64,000 nucleotides of DNA from Chitinophagales bacterium (GCA_013298955.1 JAAFJT010000013.1:1-64000); one strand, 5' to 3'. Positions 54,104 through 63,418 are shown, counted from the stretch's first letter. A program made the numbers and translations. Notes: generated by a model not told the origin, from the sequence alone.

Positions 54104-54847
54104 TTATAAAAAATGCTGTATCTTTGCTACATCTTCTGGGGTATCAATGCCGATTGTTTCCAAATCGGTTAAGGCAATACCAATTTCATAACCATTTTCA
54201 AGCCATCGCAATTGCTCCAAAGATTCCGCCATTTCCAACCGAGATGGCTTTAAAACCGCTAATTGTTGTAACACATCTGTTTTAAACGCATATAAACCAA
54301 TATGTTTGTAAAACGTTGTTTGTTGCAACCAATCTTTTACAGGCGTTCCCCGTACAAACGGAATTGGATGCCGACTGAAATAAACCGCTTTGAAATGTAA
54401 GTCAAAAGCCACTTTTACCATATTTTCATTGGTAAGCGTTTCGATAGTATCAATTTTTTTAGCAAGTGTAACAATTTTTAAATTTTTATGAAACCATAAC
54501 GCACTCACAAGCATATCAATTTGAAACGGTTGAATAAAAGGTTCATCGCCTTGAATATTCACCGCCGCGTCAAAACCGCGATACGCAGGCATCGAAATCA
54601 CTTCCGCGCAACGGTCTGTGCCGCTTGGATGCCGTTCCGAAGTCATCACTGCTGTACCACCGAAGTTACGTACATGGGTCAAAATCCGTTCATCATCTGT
54701 TGCGACGACCACTTTTGAAAGCGTTTTTGCTTCCGAAACTTGTTCATAAACCCGTTGAATCATACTTCTCCCCCCGATATTCGCCAACGGTTTGCCCGGA
54801 AAGCGCGTTGAAGCATAGCGTGCAGGAATAACACCAATGACTTGCAT
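54104..54847 (-). CDS. kdsB: 3-deoxy-manno-octulosonate cytidylyltransferase
   Basis: A 247-residue enzyme that activates KDO as CMP-KDO for lipid A-core synthesis. GVIPARYASTRFPGKPLANI at the N-terminus is the nucleotide-binding signature; VATDDERI, SGTDRCAEV and NIQGDEPF are also diagnostic. The start is the ATG at 54847; an upstream TTG at 54874 would add nine residues before the conserved MQVIGVIP. It shows that the cell makes KDO-containing lipopolysaccharide. First gene of a three-gene minus-strand group. Confidence 0.96.
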   Translation of the reverse strand: MQVIGVIPARYASTRFPGKPLANIGGRSMIQRVYEQVSEAKTLSKVVVATDDERILTHVRNFGGTAVMTSERHPSGTDRCAEVISMPAYRGFDAAVNIQGDEPFIQPFQIDMLVSALWFHKNLKIVTLAKKIDTIETLTNENMVKVAFDLHFKAVYFSRHPIPFVRGTPVKDWLQQTTFYKHIGLYAFKTDVLQQLAVLKPSRLEMAESLEQLRWLENGYEIGIALTDLETIGIDTPEDVAKIQHFL

Positions 54848-54992
54848 AGCCGTTTTATTCGTTTTAATTTTCAAATTTTTTGACTAAAACGCGAAAATAC
54901 GCGTTTTGGTAACAATTTTTGTAGTATTTTTCGCGCAAATTTTAAAAAAATAATTTCTCACTATAAACGTACCGATTTTCGGTTTCCATACT

Positions 54993-55883
54993 ATGTACGC
55001 GAGCCTTTATAGACCACTCAACCTATGTATTTGCTTCTTGTTCGGTATCCGAATGATGACGGCTGCCCCGAATACAGGGGATAGTACGCGCTACTTGACA
55101 TTGCGCGACTCTGTAACGATTTACATCGTCGAAAATGATGTAAAAGTATTTGACCATGTGTTAGCGCGGAAGCAAACGCTGTATTCTCTGGCGCGATTTT
55201 ACGGGATTGCCTTAGAGGAATTGTACAAATACAATCCTGGTTTGAAAATAAAACCAACGGAAGTGGGGCAACACATTCGCGTTCCGATTCCGAATCCTGC
55301 GATTCGACGGTATCGGAAAGGTGATTTTAAACCTTGGAAATTTGTACCAACTTTTTACAAAGTGCGACAAGGCGATGATTTAAAAAAGATTGCGGATAAT
55401 CATTTTAGGATTAATTTAGATACGTTAATGCAACGCAATCATTTGAGTGCCAAACAAGTATCAATTGGTCAACTGCTTTTAATTGGTTATGTGAGTGTGG
55501 AAGGGATTCCTGATTCGCTCCGAAAATCGGATGGCAATGCGGCGGGCAGTGTGCGGCATGTGATGGCGATGAATAAGTTTAAAGATGAAGTGCAAGGCAA
55601 AAAATTGAAAGAACAACGCGGACCCGCTTTTTGGCCCAAAAAAGGTTTGCAGCCGAAAGGGGAGGAGTTGATTCACGAATTTTTTGTATTACACCGCCTA
55701 GCAACGATTGGCTCGACGGTAGAAGTGACGAATCCTGTGACAGGCTCTATGGCGTATGCAAAAGTGATTGGAAAAATTCCCAACATTTATGGCAATGACA
55801 TTGTTATTATATTGTCTGTGCCGCTTGCGAAACAGTTAGGGGCAGTGGATGAACGTTTTTTTGTAAAAATAAGGTATCAATAG
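54993..55883 (+). CDS. LysM protein with RlpA-like C-terminal domain
   Basis: A 296-residue exported protein. An N-terminal hydrophobic segment (LCICFLFGIRMMTAA) acts as signal or anchor. Two LysM peptidoglycan-binding modules follow: residues ~55-100 (TLYSLARFYGIALEELYKYN) and ~120-165 (YKVRQGDDLKKIADNHFRIN). The C-terminal part (about 220-296; FFVLHRLATIGSTVEVTNPV and VIILSVPLAKQLGAVDERFF) resembles the double-psi barrel of RlpA, though catalytic residues are not obvious. A cell-wall-binding role in envelope or septum is likely. Confidence 0.85.
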   Translation: MYASLYRPLNLCICFLFGIRMMTAAPNTGDSTRYLTLRDSVTIYIVENDVKVFDHVLARKQTLYSLARFYGIALEELYKYNPGLKIKPTEVGQHIRVPIPNPAIRRYRKGDFKPWKFVPTFYKVRQGDDLKKIADNHFRINLDTLMQRNHLSAKQVSIGQLLLIGYVSVEGIPDSLRKSDGNAAGSVRHVMAMNKFKDEVQGKKLKEQRGPAFWPKKGLQPKGEELIHEFFVLHRLATIGSTVEVTNPVTGSMAYAKVIGKIPNIYGNDIVIILSVPLAKQLGAVDERFFVKIRYQ

Positions 55884-55885
55884 CG

Positions 55886-55984
55886 AATTGGAACGCGGAT
55901 AACGCGAATTGGACGGATTTTCACGGATTTTTCAGGAAAAAATTCGTGAAAATCCGTCCAATCCGCGTCATCCGTGTTCCAATT
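55886..55984. repeat. Long inverted repeat, family A copy 2
   Basis: Arms about 55886-55932 and 55938-55984, 47 bases each with several mismatches. Arm AATTGGAACGCGGATAACGC and on, with GGAT/GAAT cores every 9-10 bases. It starts three bases after the LysM stop and precedes the CBS gene by 30 bases. Confidence 0.85.
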
Positions 55985-56014
55985 GCCCATTTATGAGCCA
56001 TTAATTATCAACAA

Positions 56015-57376
56015 ATGCGATATTTTAAAAATGTTTTGGAAACCATTGGCAATACGCCAATGATTCAACTCCATCGAGTTGCCGCAGGGATTCCTGCTTT
56101 AGTGTTGGGAAAAGTAGAAACTTTCAATCCCGGTCATTCGATTAAAGACCGAATGGCGTTGAAAATGCTCGAAGATGCCGAAAAACGCGGCGATATTCAA
56201 CCGGGCGGGACGATTATTGAGTGTACGTCTGGTAATACAGGCATGGGTTTGGCAATTGCGGCGGTGGTCAAAGGTTATCGCAGCATCTTCACGACGAGCG
56301 ATAAACAATCCAAAGAAAAAATTGATATGTTGAAGGCTTTGGGTTCGGAAGTGATTGTTTGTCCGACGAATGTAGAACCGACTGACCCGCGCTCTTACTA
56401 TTCCGTTGCGGCGCGATTGAATAAGGAAATTCCAAATTCGTATTGGTGCAATCAATATGACAATTTGAGCAATCGTGTTGCGCATTATGAATCGACTGGA
56501 CCTGAAATTTGGGAACAAACGGGTGGTAAAATCACTCATTTAGTCGTTGGTGTTGGCACGGGTGGAACGATTTCTGGGGTTGCCAAATACTTAAAAGAAA
56601 AAAATCCGAATGTAAAGATTTGGGGCATTGATACTTATGGTTCTGTTTTTAAAAAATATAAAGAAACGGGTATTTTTGACAACAATGAAATTTATCCATA
56701 CATTACGGAAGGAATTGGCGAAGACATTTTGCCTAAAAATGTTGATTTTAGCTTGATTGACCATTTTGAGAAAGTGAGTGATAAAGATGGCGCAGTCATG
56801 GCGCGGCGTTTGGCACGCGAAGAAGGATTGCTGTTAGGTTATTCGGCGGGTTCTGCGATGGCGGGAGTCGTGCAAATGAAGGCAGAATTGACCGAAAAAG
56901 ATGTGGTGGTCATTATTTTTCATGATCATGGCAGTCGATATATTGGAAAAATTTATAATGACGATTGGATGCGGGAACGCGGTTTTTTGGAAGACGAGTT
57001 GAAAGTACGGGATTTGATTTCTAAGAAAAGTTCAAAACAATTTTTCTCGGTCAAGCCAGAGGATACGGTTCGGCGGGCTTTCAAAATGATGAAAGATAGG
57101 GATATTTCGCAGATGCCTGTGGTGAATGAAGCGGGTGAAATGGTCGGTTCGATTACTGAAAATGCGGTTTTGACGTATTTATTGGAAAATCCGATGCAGC
57201 ATACCGAACATAAAGTATCTGAAATCATGAACGCGCCTTTCCCAACCGTTCAAGATGATTTGCCCTGTCGCCAATTGAATCGGTATATTAGCAAAAAAAT
57301 ACCTGCGGTGGTGGCAAAAGACCGAAGTGGAACGCTTCATATTTTGACAAAATACGATATTATTCAAGCGGTTTAG
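56015..57376 (+). CDS. Cystathionine beta-synthase with C-terminal CBS pair
   Basis: A 453-residue PLP enzyme. The catalytic domain has the PLP Lys in NPGHSIKDRMALKML, SGNTGMGLAIAAVVKG and GVGTGGTISG. Residues 340-453 form two CBS motifs (KPEDTVRRAFKMMKDRDISQ; VQDDLPCRQLNRYISKKIPA), as in eukaryotic and some bacterial cystathionine beta-synthases, where they regulate activity. It joins serine and homocysteine to cystathionine; a cysteine synthase activity is also possible. Flanked by family A repeats on both sides. Confidence 0.93.
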   Translation: MRYFKNVLETIGNTPMIQLHRVAAGIPALVLGKVETFNPGHSIKDRMALKMLEDAEKRGDIQPGGTIIECTSGNTGMGLAIAAVVKGYRSIFTTSDKQSKEKIDMLKALGSEVIVCPTNVEPTDPRSYYSVAARLNKEIPNSYWCNQYDNLSNRVAHYESTGPEIWEQTGGKITHLVVGVGTGGTISGVAKYLKEKNPNVKIWGIDTYGSVFKKYKETGIFDNNEIYPYITEGIGEDILPKNVDFSLIDHFEKVSDKDGAVMARRLAREEGLLLGYSAGSAMAGVVQMKAELTEKDVVVIIFHDHGSRYIGKIYNDDWMRERGFLEDELKVRDLISKKSSKQFFSVKPEDTVRRAFKMMKDRDISQMPVVNEAGEMVGSITENAVLTYLLENPMQHTEHKVSEIMNAPFPTVQDDLPCRQLNRYISKKIPAVVAKDRSGTLHILTKYDIIQAV

Positions 57377-57384
57377 ATTGAAAT

Positions 57385-57522
57385 TTGATACAATTGGAAC
57401 GCGGATGACACGGATTGGGCGGAATCACAGATTTTTTAAATTTATACTCACAAATTTAAAAAAATTTAAAAAATCCGCGCTCATCCGCCCAATCCGTGTC
57501 ATCCGCGTTCCAATTGTATCAA
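57385..57522. repeat. Long inverted repeat, family A copy 3
   Basis: Outer arms 57385-57423 and 57484-57522 are a perfect 39-base match (TTGATACAATTGGAACGCGG and on). The centre is diverged and AT-rich. It starts nine bases after the CBS gene stop. Open frames through it yield an artificial IRVIRVPIV-type peptide. Confidence 0.9.
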
Positions 57523-57633
57523 ACTTGTATTTTTTAAATCAAAATGTTTTAAAAATAGATATTTATGCTTATCTTGCACGCGTTTTCATCGCATCATCAT
57601 TCTTAAACCATATTAAACCATTCTGTAACAACT

Positions 57634-58311
57634 ATGGCAGATGTCAAAATAGAAGCCACTTGGAAAGCAGCACTTCATGGGCAGTTTGACCAACCTTATT
57701 TTGAAAAATTAATCCATTTTTTGAAAGCTGAAAAAGCAGCCGAAAAAGTCATTTTTCCTGCGGGACCCTTGATTTTCAATGCTTTCGAGCAAACCCCGAT
57801 TGCCCAAGTCAAAGTGGTGATTCTTGGACAAGACCCCTATCATAACCCTGGTGAAGCGATGGGTTTATCGTTTTCAGTGCCAAGAGGCAAGCGGACTCCG
57901 CCTTCATTGGTCAATATTTACAAAGAAATCCATGCGGATTTGGGTTTGCCGATTGGAAAACACGGCGATTTGACGAATTGGGCAGCGCAAGGTGTCTTTT
58001 TGCTCAACGCTATGTTAACCGTAGAACAGAAAAAACCGGGTTCACATCAAAAAAAAGGGTGGGAAACATTTACGGATAGCGTTATCAAAACCATTTCGGA
58101 TACCAAAGAAAAGGTGGTTTTTATGCTGTGGGGCAATTTTGCCAAAGGGAAAAAAACATTGATTGATACTTCTAAACATTTAGTTTTAGAAGGTGTTCAT
58201 CCTTCGCCGTTGGCAGGGAACGGTTTTTCGGGTTGCAAACATTTTTCGAAGGCGAATGATTATTTGCAAAAACATGGAAAAACGCCGATTGATTGGCAAA
58301 TTGCGGATTAA
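57634..58311 (+). CDS. ung: Uracil-DNA glycosylase
   Basis: A 225-residue family 1 UDG, removing uracil from DNA. Catalytic GQDPYHNPGEAMGLSFS (Asp activates water) and HPSPLAGNGFSGCKHFSKAN (His loop) are intact, as is LLNAMLTVEQ. The length is standard. ATG at 57634 follows the third family A repeat by about 110 bases. A bidirectional terminator ends the gene. Confidence 0.97.
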   Translation: MADVKIEATWKAALHGQFDQPYFEKLIHFLKAEKAAEKVIFPAGPLIFNAFEQTPIAQVKVVILGQDPYHNPGEAMGLSFSVPRGKRTPPSLVNIYKEIHADLGLPIGKHGDLTNWAAQGVFLLNAMLTVEQKKPGSHQKKGWETFTDSVIKTISDTKEKVVFMLWGNFAKGKKTLIDTSKHLVLEGVHPSPLAGNGFSGCKHFSKANDYLQKHGKTPIDWQIAD

Positions 58312-58320
58312 ATCCAATAA

Positions 58321-58353
58321 AAAAGGTGCAAAATCTTACGTTTTGCACCTTTT
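58321..58353. terminator. Bidirectional terminator between ung and the TOPRIM-like gene
   Basis: Perfect 13-base arms AAAAGGTGCAAAA (58321-58333) and TTTTGCACCTTTT (58341-58353) with a 7-base loop, A-tract left and T-tract right. Confidence 0.85.
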
Positions 58354-58358
58354 GGGAT

Positions 58359-59027
58359 TTAATGTAGCAAATTTAATTTCCTAAATGCTTCTCGTACGTT
58401 TTCTATAAAGTCTTGATAAGAATCCAAGTGTACCAATTTATCCAAATCCATGTTTTGACCAATTGGTGCATAAAGGTCTGCAATTGTCAAACCACTTCGT
58501 CGTTTTTTGGTAAAATCCGCTCGTGCAATATGGATAGCTCTTTCAATCACTTCTTTTGGACTTGCAATCGTTTCTGGCATTCTGCTAAAACCTAATTCGC
58601 TGTCCGTCTTTTTGGTTCCAATTTCTTTTTTGAGCAACTCTTTATCTGCTAACATCCAGGCTTCCATTTCTTGAATAGGGACAAGAGCCGCTAATATTTT
58701 ACAATATTCACTGCTTTTTTGTTTTTCCAACACTTTTTTTGCAGGATTTATATGGTTTTGGTAAACATTTAGTGCTGTTGTGTCATCTGCATCCTTATGG
58801 ACACAAATAATTTGAATACAAAATTCACTAAATCCTGTTTTGGAGGCAGCCAACACTTGTTCTACAAATTTTAAACCTGTTTTATCAATCACTATAGGCA
58901 GCACCTCTATTTCCATGAGCTTTGAACATTCAAGTGCAATTGCTTTCAACGTTTTTTCTAATATATGTTCTAAAAAACGCATATCAGTACTACCTTCCGT
59001 AAATAAACCGACGAATACTTGGGTCAT
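58359..59027 (-). CDS. TOPRIM-like protein (DUF4276/RloB-type) paired with an AAA ATPase
   Basis: A 222-residue protein. The N-terminal FVGLFTEGSTDMRFLEHIL has Glu11 at the place of the TOPRIM catalytic Glu; CVHKDADD gives the metal-binding Asp79/Asp81 pair; PIQEMEAWMLAD follows with two more acids. This fits the DUF4276/RloB group, nuclease-like partners of AAA ATPases in OLD, PARIS and RloAB systems. The gene starts six bases after the stop of the upstream ATPase gene, in the same direction, so the two are translated from one message. The exact family is an inference from motifs. Confidence 0.78.
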   Translation of the reverse strand: MTQVFVGLFTEGSTDMRFLEHILEKTLKAIALECSKLMEIEVLPIVIDKTGLKFVEQVLAASKTGFSEFCIQIICVHKDADDTTALNVYQNHINPAKKVLEKQKSSEYCKILAALVPIQEMEAWMLADKELLKKEIGTKKTDSELGFSRMPETIASPKEVIERAIHIARADFTKKRRSGLTIADLYAPIGQNMDLDKLVHLDSYQDFIENVREAFRKLNLLH

Positions 59028-59033
59028 AATGAG

Positions 59034-60428
59034 TTAAGATTGGTTAGATGCTGTTTTTAAATAATTTTCCACTTTAGATAGGGTTAACAATTTATCTTGT
59101 TCTGAAAAAGGCATCGAAAATTGAATATTATTTTTTTTAATAACGGGTAAAATACTGCTAATGCTCATAATAACGCGTTTATCTTGAATGGTATCCACCC
59201 TACTTCTCATTTCGGCATACCAAATGCTTACTTGATTATTAGTTTCCCAATGACTAATGTGACCCACTAAAATAGGGGAATGCGTATTAACGATGATTTG
59301 GCGTAAAGGCATTTCGGGATCCATAAAATCAGCACTTAAATCTTTAAGTAATGCAGCCATTGCTTTAATCCGAAACGGATGAATTCCATTTTCTGGTTCC
59401 TCAAAGCACAACAAACCCGTATGCTGAGGATCATACTCCAAAATACACAAAGCTAAAATGCGCAAAGTACCCTCTGAAAGCACTTTTGAGGAATACTCTT
59501 TCTTATCTTTATCTTTTATTTTGATAACATATTGCCTATTTTCAGCATCATCAACCACCTCTACACCTATAAAATTAGGTAAAAAAGTTTGAAGTTTTCT
59601 TGAAATCTCTATTAAGGTATAATCATCATCCTGCTTAATGCGATATAAAACTGCGGCTAAATTTTTACCCGTTTTACTCAATGTATCCTCTAAGGTATTT
59701 TTCGGAGTTGGTTGCCGCAAGTCTTCTGGATTAAATTCCAAAAAACGCCAATGCCGCATTTCCTCTTTAGCTGCCAAAATGTGCGGAAAATCTTTTGAAT
59801 CAAAACTGCTTAAAACGGTTCGAGTAGCGTTCTTTAACGGGAAACGCCTCTTATTGCCTGTTGTGCCATCTTGTGGTACAGACACCGTGAGAATATCTAT
59901 TTCCGTTTCTTTTTGCTCTGTCTCTATATAAGGTATGGTTCTTCTCCCCTTATCCATTTTGGGTAACCAATTTTCCATTTGCGCTTGTGGAATAATTTTA
60001 ATCCATTGGTCGTCTTTATATTTTATATTAATTAAACTTTCATGTGTTATGGATAAATCCTGAATGCCCGAACCATTTGTAAAACGCTTTAATTTAAGTT
60101 CATAACGCAATCGAGTATATTTCAAATTCGCTTCATTGCCCCAAGCATCTTTGACTTCTTTATTCACCAACATTTCTACACAAAATTCCATTTCGGTCGC
60201 ATATTCATTTTCAGCATATTGCGTGAAAAGTTCCATAAAATCGCCTCTTTGTTCTTTGAAGGCTTTTTTCAAATTGTCTGTTTCTGCCAAACGCGCCAAT
60301 AATTTCAATGCATCAAACAAATTGCTTTTGCCCGAAGCGTTTGCACCCGCAATGACGGTAAACGGGGTAAATTTCATTTCAAACTGATGAAATGATTTAA
60401 ATCCATTAATTTTGATGTAAGTCAACAT
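59034..60428 (-). CDS. AAA ATPase, OLD/AAA_21 type
   Basis: A 464-residue SMC/RecF-like ATPase. Walker A is GANASGKSN (28-36) after the N-terminal strand INGFKSF; the signature-like LSEGTLRILALCILEYD, Walker B LLCFEEPENGIHP and H-loop NTHSPILVGHI are intact, so it is an active ATPase. No nuclease domain is attached. With the downstream TOPRIM-like gene it makes a two-gene module like split OLD or PARIS, in which the ATPase senses phage activity and the TOPRIM protein acts as effector. No promoter consensus is found directly upstream. Confidence 0.85.
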   Translation of the reverse strand: MLTYIKINGFKSFHQFEMKFTPFTVIAGANASGKSNLFDALKLLARLAETDNLKKAFKEQRGDFMELFTQYAENEYATEMEFCVEMLVNKEVKDAWGNEANLKYTRLRYELKLKRFTNGSGIQDLSITHESLINIKYKDDQWIKIIPQAQMENWLPKMDKGRRTIPYIETEQKETEIDILTVSVPQDGTTGNKRRFPLKNATRTVLSSFDSKDFPHILAAKEEMRHWRFLEFNPEDLRQPTPKNTLEDTLSKTGKNLAAVLYRIKQDDDYTLIEISRKLQTFLPNFIGVEVVDDAENRQYVIKIKDKDKKEYSSKVLSEGTLRILALCILEYDPQHTGLLCFEEPENGIHPFRIKAMAALLKDLSADFMDPEMPLRQIIVNTHSPILVGHISHWETNNQVSIWYAEMRSRVDTIQDKRVIMSISSILPVIKKNNIQFSMPFSEQDKLLTLSKVENYLKTASNQS

Positions 60429-60478
60429 ATCGTATTAATTTTGCTAAGAATGTCCATTTAAAATGCAAATAAATGCAA

Positions 60479-60508
60479 ATTGCGCCATTTTTTGCAAAAT
60501 GACGCAAT
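60479..60508 (-). terminator. Hairpin between the ABC permease gene and the ATPase gene
   Basis: Arms ATTGCGCCATTTT (60479-60491) and AAAATGACGCAAT (60496-60508), one G-T pair, 4-base loop. It lies 24 bases after the permease stop on the minus strand. Just upstream on the plus strand is a tandem AAATGCAAAT (60461-60480). Confidence 0.55.
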
Positions 60509-60531
60509 TAATTTCTCTTTTTTCAATGAAT

Positions 60532-61779
60532 TTAGGAACGAATCGCCTCCACAGGATCCATCCGCGATGCTTGCACCGCAGGAATCATCCCTGCCAAAAC
60601 ACCTGTCACCACCGAAATAATCACCGTTACAATCATATTATTGACAGAAACAAACATATTAAAATCGGTCGCAAGTGCCACTAATTTAATCACGCCTAAG
60701 ACGATTAATAATCCAATAACCCCACCTACCACACATAAAATAATGGATTCAATCAAAAATTCAAGCAAAATAACCCAATTTTTAGCACCTAAAGCCTTTT
60801 TTATGCCAATAATATTGGTTCGTTCCTTTACAGAAACAAACATTATATTGGCAACACTAAACATGCCGACTAACAATGCAAATCCGCCAATAATGTATCC
60901 CACAAGGTTTAAAACGCCAAAAACTTGCTCCATCGGACCCGCAAACATGGTCATCGAATTGAGTGAAAAATCAACTTTTTCGCTTGGGCGCAATCGATGA
61001 TGATTGCGCAATGTAACAATTACATCGTCTTTCAACTGCGCTTCGGTAACGCCGTCTGCCGCTTTTGCTTGCAAATTGCCCGCCCAAAAACTATTCGGAC
61101 GCACATTAAACATGGAACGCGCCAATTCAAAGGACACTAAAACCGCATTATCAAGGTTATAAAATTGAATAATGCTTTTCCCCGATTTTTTAATCACCCC
61201 CGAAACAATCATCGTCCGCCCAAAAATTTTGACTTCTCGTCCAATCGCATCCACCGTTCCAAATAATTCATTTGCCACCTTATCGCCAATTACAATTCGA
61301 TTCGCGCCAGTATGGTATTCGGTGGGCGAAAAAAAACGACCTTGTTGAAATTCGATATTATTAAACGGCGCATATTCTTCCGTGACCGCTAAGGCAAATG
61401 ATTTTTCAACGCTATTGCTGCCAAATTTAATAGGATATTGACCCACAAACAGCGAAAAAGCAATGGCTTTTGCCGTTTTTAATTTCTCCGTCAAGGCTTT
61501 GTAATCGGCAAAACCGGGATTCGGACGACGCTGATATTTCCAATAATTCATATTCGGGTCTTCATTCCAAGGCATTTTAGTAATGTAAATCACGTCATTG
61601 CCTAATTTTTTAAAACTATTCCGAATATCATCTTCCAAAGAATTGACCGCAGATTTGACCGTAATGATGCAAAAAATGCCAATGCTTACGCCCACTAAGG
61701 ACAAAAAACTGCGCATTTTATTGGAAGTCAACTGTTGTACGGCTTGTATAAAACTTTCTCGAATAATTTTCCAGTACAT
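60532..61779 (-). CDS. MacB-like ABC transporter permease
   Basis: A 415-residue permease with MacB architecture: an N-terminal helix (MRSFLSLVGVSIGIFCIITV), a periplasmic MacB core domain (about 55-275) and an FtsX-type C-terminal domain with three helices (VGYIIGGFALLVGMFSVANI; WVILLEFLIESIILCVVGGV; NMIVTVIISVVTGVLAGMI). It ends with PAVQASRMDPVEAIR, the usual FtsX tail. It couples ATP hydrolysis in the cytoplasm to work on periplasmic lipoproteins or efflux. The ATPase partner is not adjacent. Confidence 0.92.
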   Translation of the reverse strand: MYWKIIRESFIQAVQQLTSNKMRSFLSLVGVSIGIFCIITVKSAVNSLEDDIRNSFKKLGNDVIYITKMPWNEDPNMNYWKYQRRPNPGFADYKALTEKLKTAKAIAFSLFVGQYPIKFGSNSVEKSFALAVTEEYAPFNNIEFQQGRFFSPTEYHTGANRIVIGDKVANELFGTVDAIGREVKIFGRTMIVSGVIKKSGKSIIQFYNLDNAVLVSFELARSMFNVRPNSFWAGNLQAKAADGVTEAQLKDDVIVTLRNHHRLRPSEKVDFSLNSMTMFAGPMEQVFGVLNLVGYIIGGFALLVGMFSVANIMFVSVKERTNIIGIKKALGAKNWVILLEFLIESIILCVVGGVIGLLIVLGVIKLVALATDFNMFVSVNNMIVTVIISVVTGVLAGMIPAVQASRMDPVEAIRS

Positions 61780-62036
61780 AATCGAATCAATATTTTAAGA
61801 TTTAAATAGAGCAAAAAAGAATATTCGACGAAAATACTCATTTTCTCACTCAACTTAAAAACTATTTGGACAGAAATAGCGTTTTTATCTGCAAATATCA
61901 AAATTCTAAAAAAAAAGGTTTGTTTTAACCACTTTTTTTTTAATTTTGCACGCAATTTGCCCTTATTCGTTTTAAATTGGCATAATGCAATGATTGTCAA
62001 TTTTTTACAAATTTAAAAAATCACTTCTAATAATAC

Positions 62037-63107
62037 ATGCGTACAAAACTTTCTAATTTTAATTTTGAATTAGACACCAAGTATATCGCGCAAACGCCGA
62101 GCTTGAATCGGGATGATTCCCGTCTAATGGTTGTAAATCGTCAAACTGGTAAAATTGAGCATCGAATTTTTCGAGATTTATTGAACTATTTCAACGACGG
62201 CGATGTTATGGTACTTAATAATACCAAAGTATTTCCAGCGCGGATGTACGGTCAGAAAGAAAAAACAGGCGCGAAAATTGAAGTATTTTTGCTCCGAGAA
62301 CTCAATCATGATGCACGGCTTTGGGATGTTTTGGTAGATCCAGCTCGTAAAATTCGAGTCGGTAATAAATTGTATTTTGAAGACGATAAAGGAAACGACC
62401 TTTTAATTGCGGAAGTAGTAGATAATACGACTTCTCGGGGGCGTACGATTCGTTTTTTGTTTGATGGAACGGAAGAACAATTTCAGAAAAATTTAAATTT
62501 TTTGGGTATGACTCCCCTTCCAAAGTACATTAAACGCGAAAATGCAGTGCTTTTCGATGATAAAGACCGTTATCAAACGGTTTTTGCCAAAGAATTGGGT
62601 GCAGTGGCGGCTCCGACGGCGGGGCTTCATTTCAGTAAAGAATTGATGAAGCGGTTGGAGTTGAAAGGAGTCAATTTTGCGGAGTTGACGCTTCATGTAG
62701 GTTTGGGGACGTTTCGGGCGATTGATGTAGAGGATTTGTCCAAACATAAAATGGATGCTGAATATTTCAAAATTACCGAAAAAGCAGCAGCCGTTGTCAA
62801 TAAAGGCAAGGAAAAAGGAGGCAAAATTTGTGTTGTTGGTACAACCTCGATGCGTTCCGTTGAGTCTTCGGTCTCGTCTTTGGGCATGTTGAAAGCCGCA
62901 GAAGGTTGGACGAATAAATTTATCTATCCGCCTTACGAATTTAGTGTGGCAAATGCGATGGTGACGAATTTTCACTTGCCGAAATCCAGTTTGATTATCA
63001 TGGTATCTGCGTTTGCGGGGCATGAGTTGACAATGGAGGCTTACGAGCAAGCGAAAAAAGAAAATTATCGTTTTTACAGTTATGGTGATGCCATGCTGAT
63101 TATTTAA
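62037..63107 (+). CDS. queA: S-adenosylmethionine:tRNA ribosyltransferase-isomerase
   Basis: A 356-residue enzyme of queuosine biosynthesis, which transfers the ribosyl part of S-adenosylmethionine to preQ1 in tRNA to form epoxyqueuosine. [34 protein letters not shown] and [14 protein letters not shown] are family signatures. The length is normal. ATG at 62037. An intrinsic terminator follows 35 bases after the stop. It may be the only queuosine gene in the window. Confidence 0.97.
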   Translation: MRTKLSNFNFELDTKYIAQTPSLNRDDSRLMVVNRQTGKIEHRIFRDLLNYFNDGDVMVLNNTKVFPARMYGQKEKTGAKIEVFLLRELNHDARLWDVLVDPARKIRVGNKLYFEDDKGNDLLIAEVVDNTTSRGRTIRFLFDGTEEQFQKNLNFLGMTPLPKYIKRENAVLFDDKDRYQTVFAKELGAVAAPTAGLHFSKELMKRLELKGVNFAELTLHVGLGTFRAIDVEDLSKHKMDAEYFKITEKAAAVVNKGKEKGGKICVVGTTSMRSVESSVSSLGMLKAAEGWTNKFIYPPYEFSVANAMVTNFHLPKSSLIIMVSAFAGHELTMEAYEQAKKENYRFYSYGDAMLII

Positions 63108-63141
63108 GCAAAAGTTTTTAATGTTGAATAAATTTGTTAGT

Positions 63142-63169
63142 AAAAGCACATCACAACTGATGTGCTTTT
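63142..63169 (+). terminator. Intrinsic terminator of queA
   Basis: Perfect 12-base arms AAAAGCACATCA (63142-63153) and complement (63158-63169), 4-base loop, continuing into a T-run and TGTTTTT. Confidence 0.88.
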
Positions 63170-63291
63170 TTGTTTTTAGGCAAATAATGCCCAATTGTTG
63201 CCACTTTTTTAAACCCAAATCATAAAAATCCGTTTTCCTTGCACTGTAAATTTGCGTAATTTGCACCAAATCATTAATTTTTTTATTTTTC

Positions 63292-63322
63292 TTGCGCAAT
63301 TGTCAAAAATATGCTACATTTG
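63292..63322 (+). promoter_or_regulatory. Promoter of rpsU
   Basis: TTG (63292-63294), 20 bases, then TACATTTG (63315-63322), matching the Bacteroidota consensus, about 97 bases before the rpsU ATG. Confidence 0.65.
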
Positions 63323-63418
63323 CGCGTCAAAATCTGATGTTAACCATAATTGGTTGAAAATCATCACATTTTGTTTTATAAAATCATTTTTCATTAAAAA
63401 ATTAAAACAGTTTTTCAG

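Larger units (their letters stand above)
63108..63418. other. Intergenic region between queA and rpsU
   Basis: Holds the queA terminator (63142-63169) and the rpsU promoter (63292-63322). The rpsU leader would be about 90 bases; no regulatory RNA is recognised in it. Confidence 0.6.

Noticed and set aside
57378-57689. Small protein with IRVIRVPIV-type peptide
   Set aside because: It is the translation of the family A inverted repeat and overlaps the start of ung; it has no promoter or domain.
62493-63299. 268-codon minus-strand open frame across queA
   Set aside because: Antisense of queA, crosses the queA terminator, and the composition is typical of a shadow frame.
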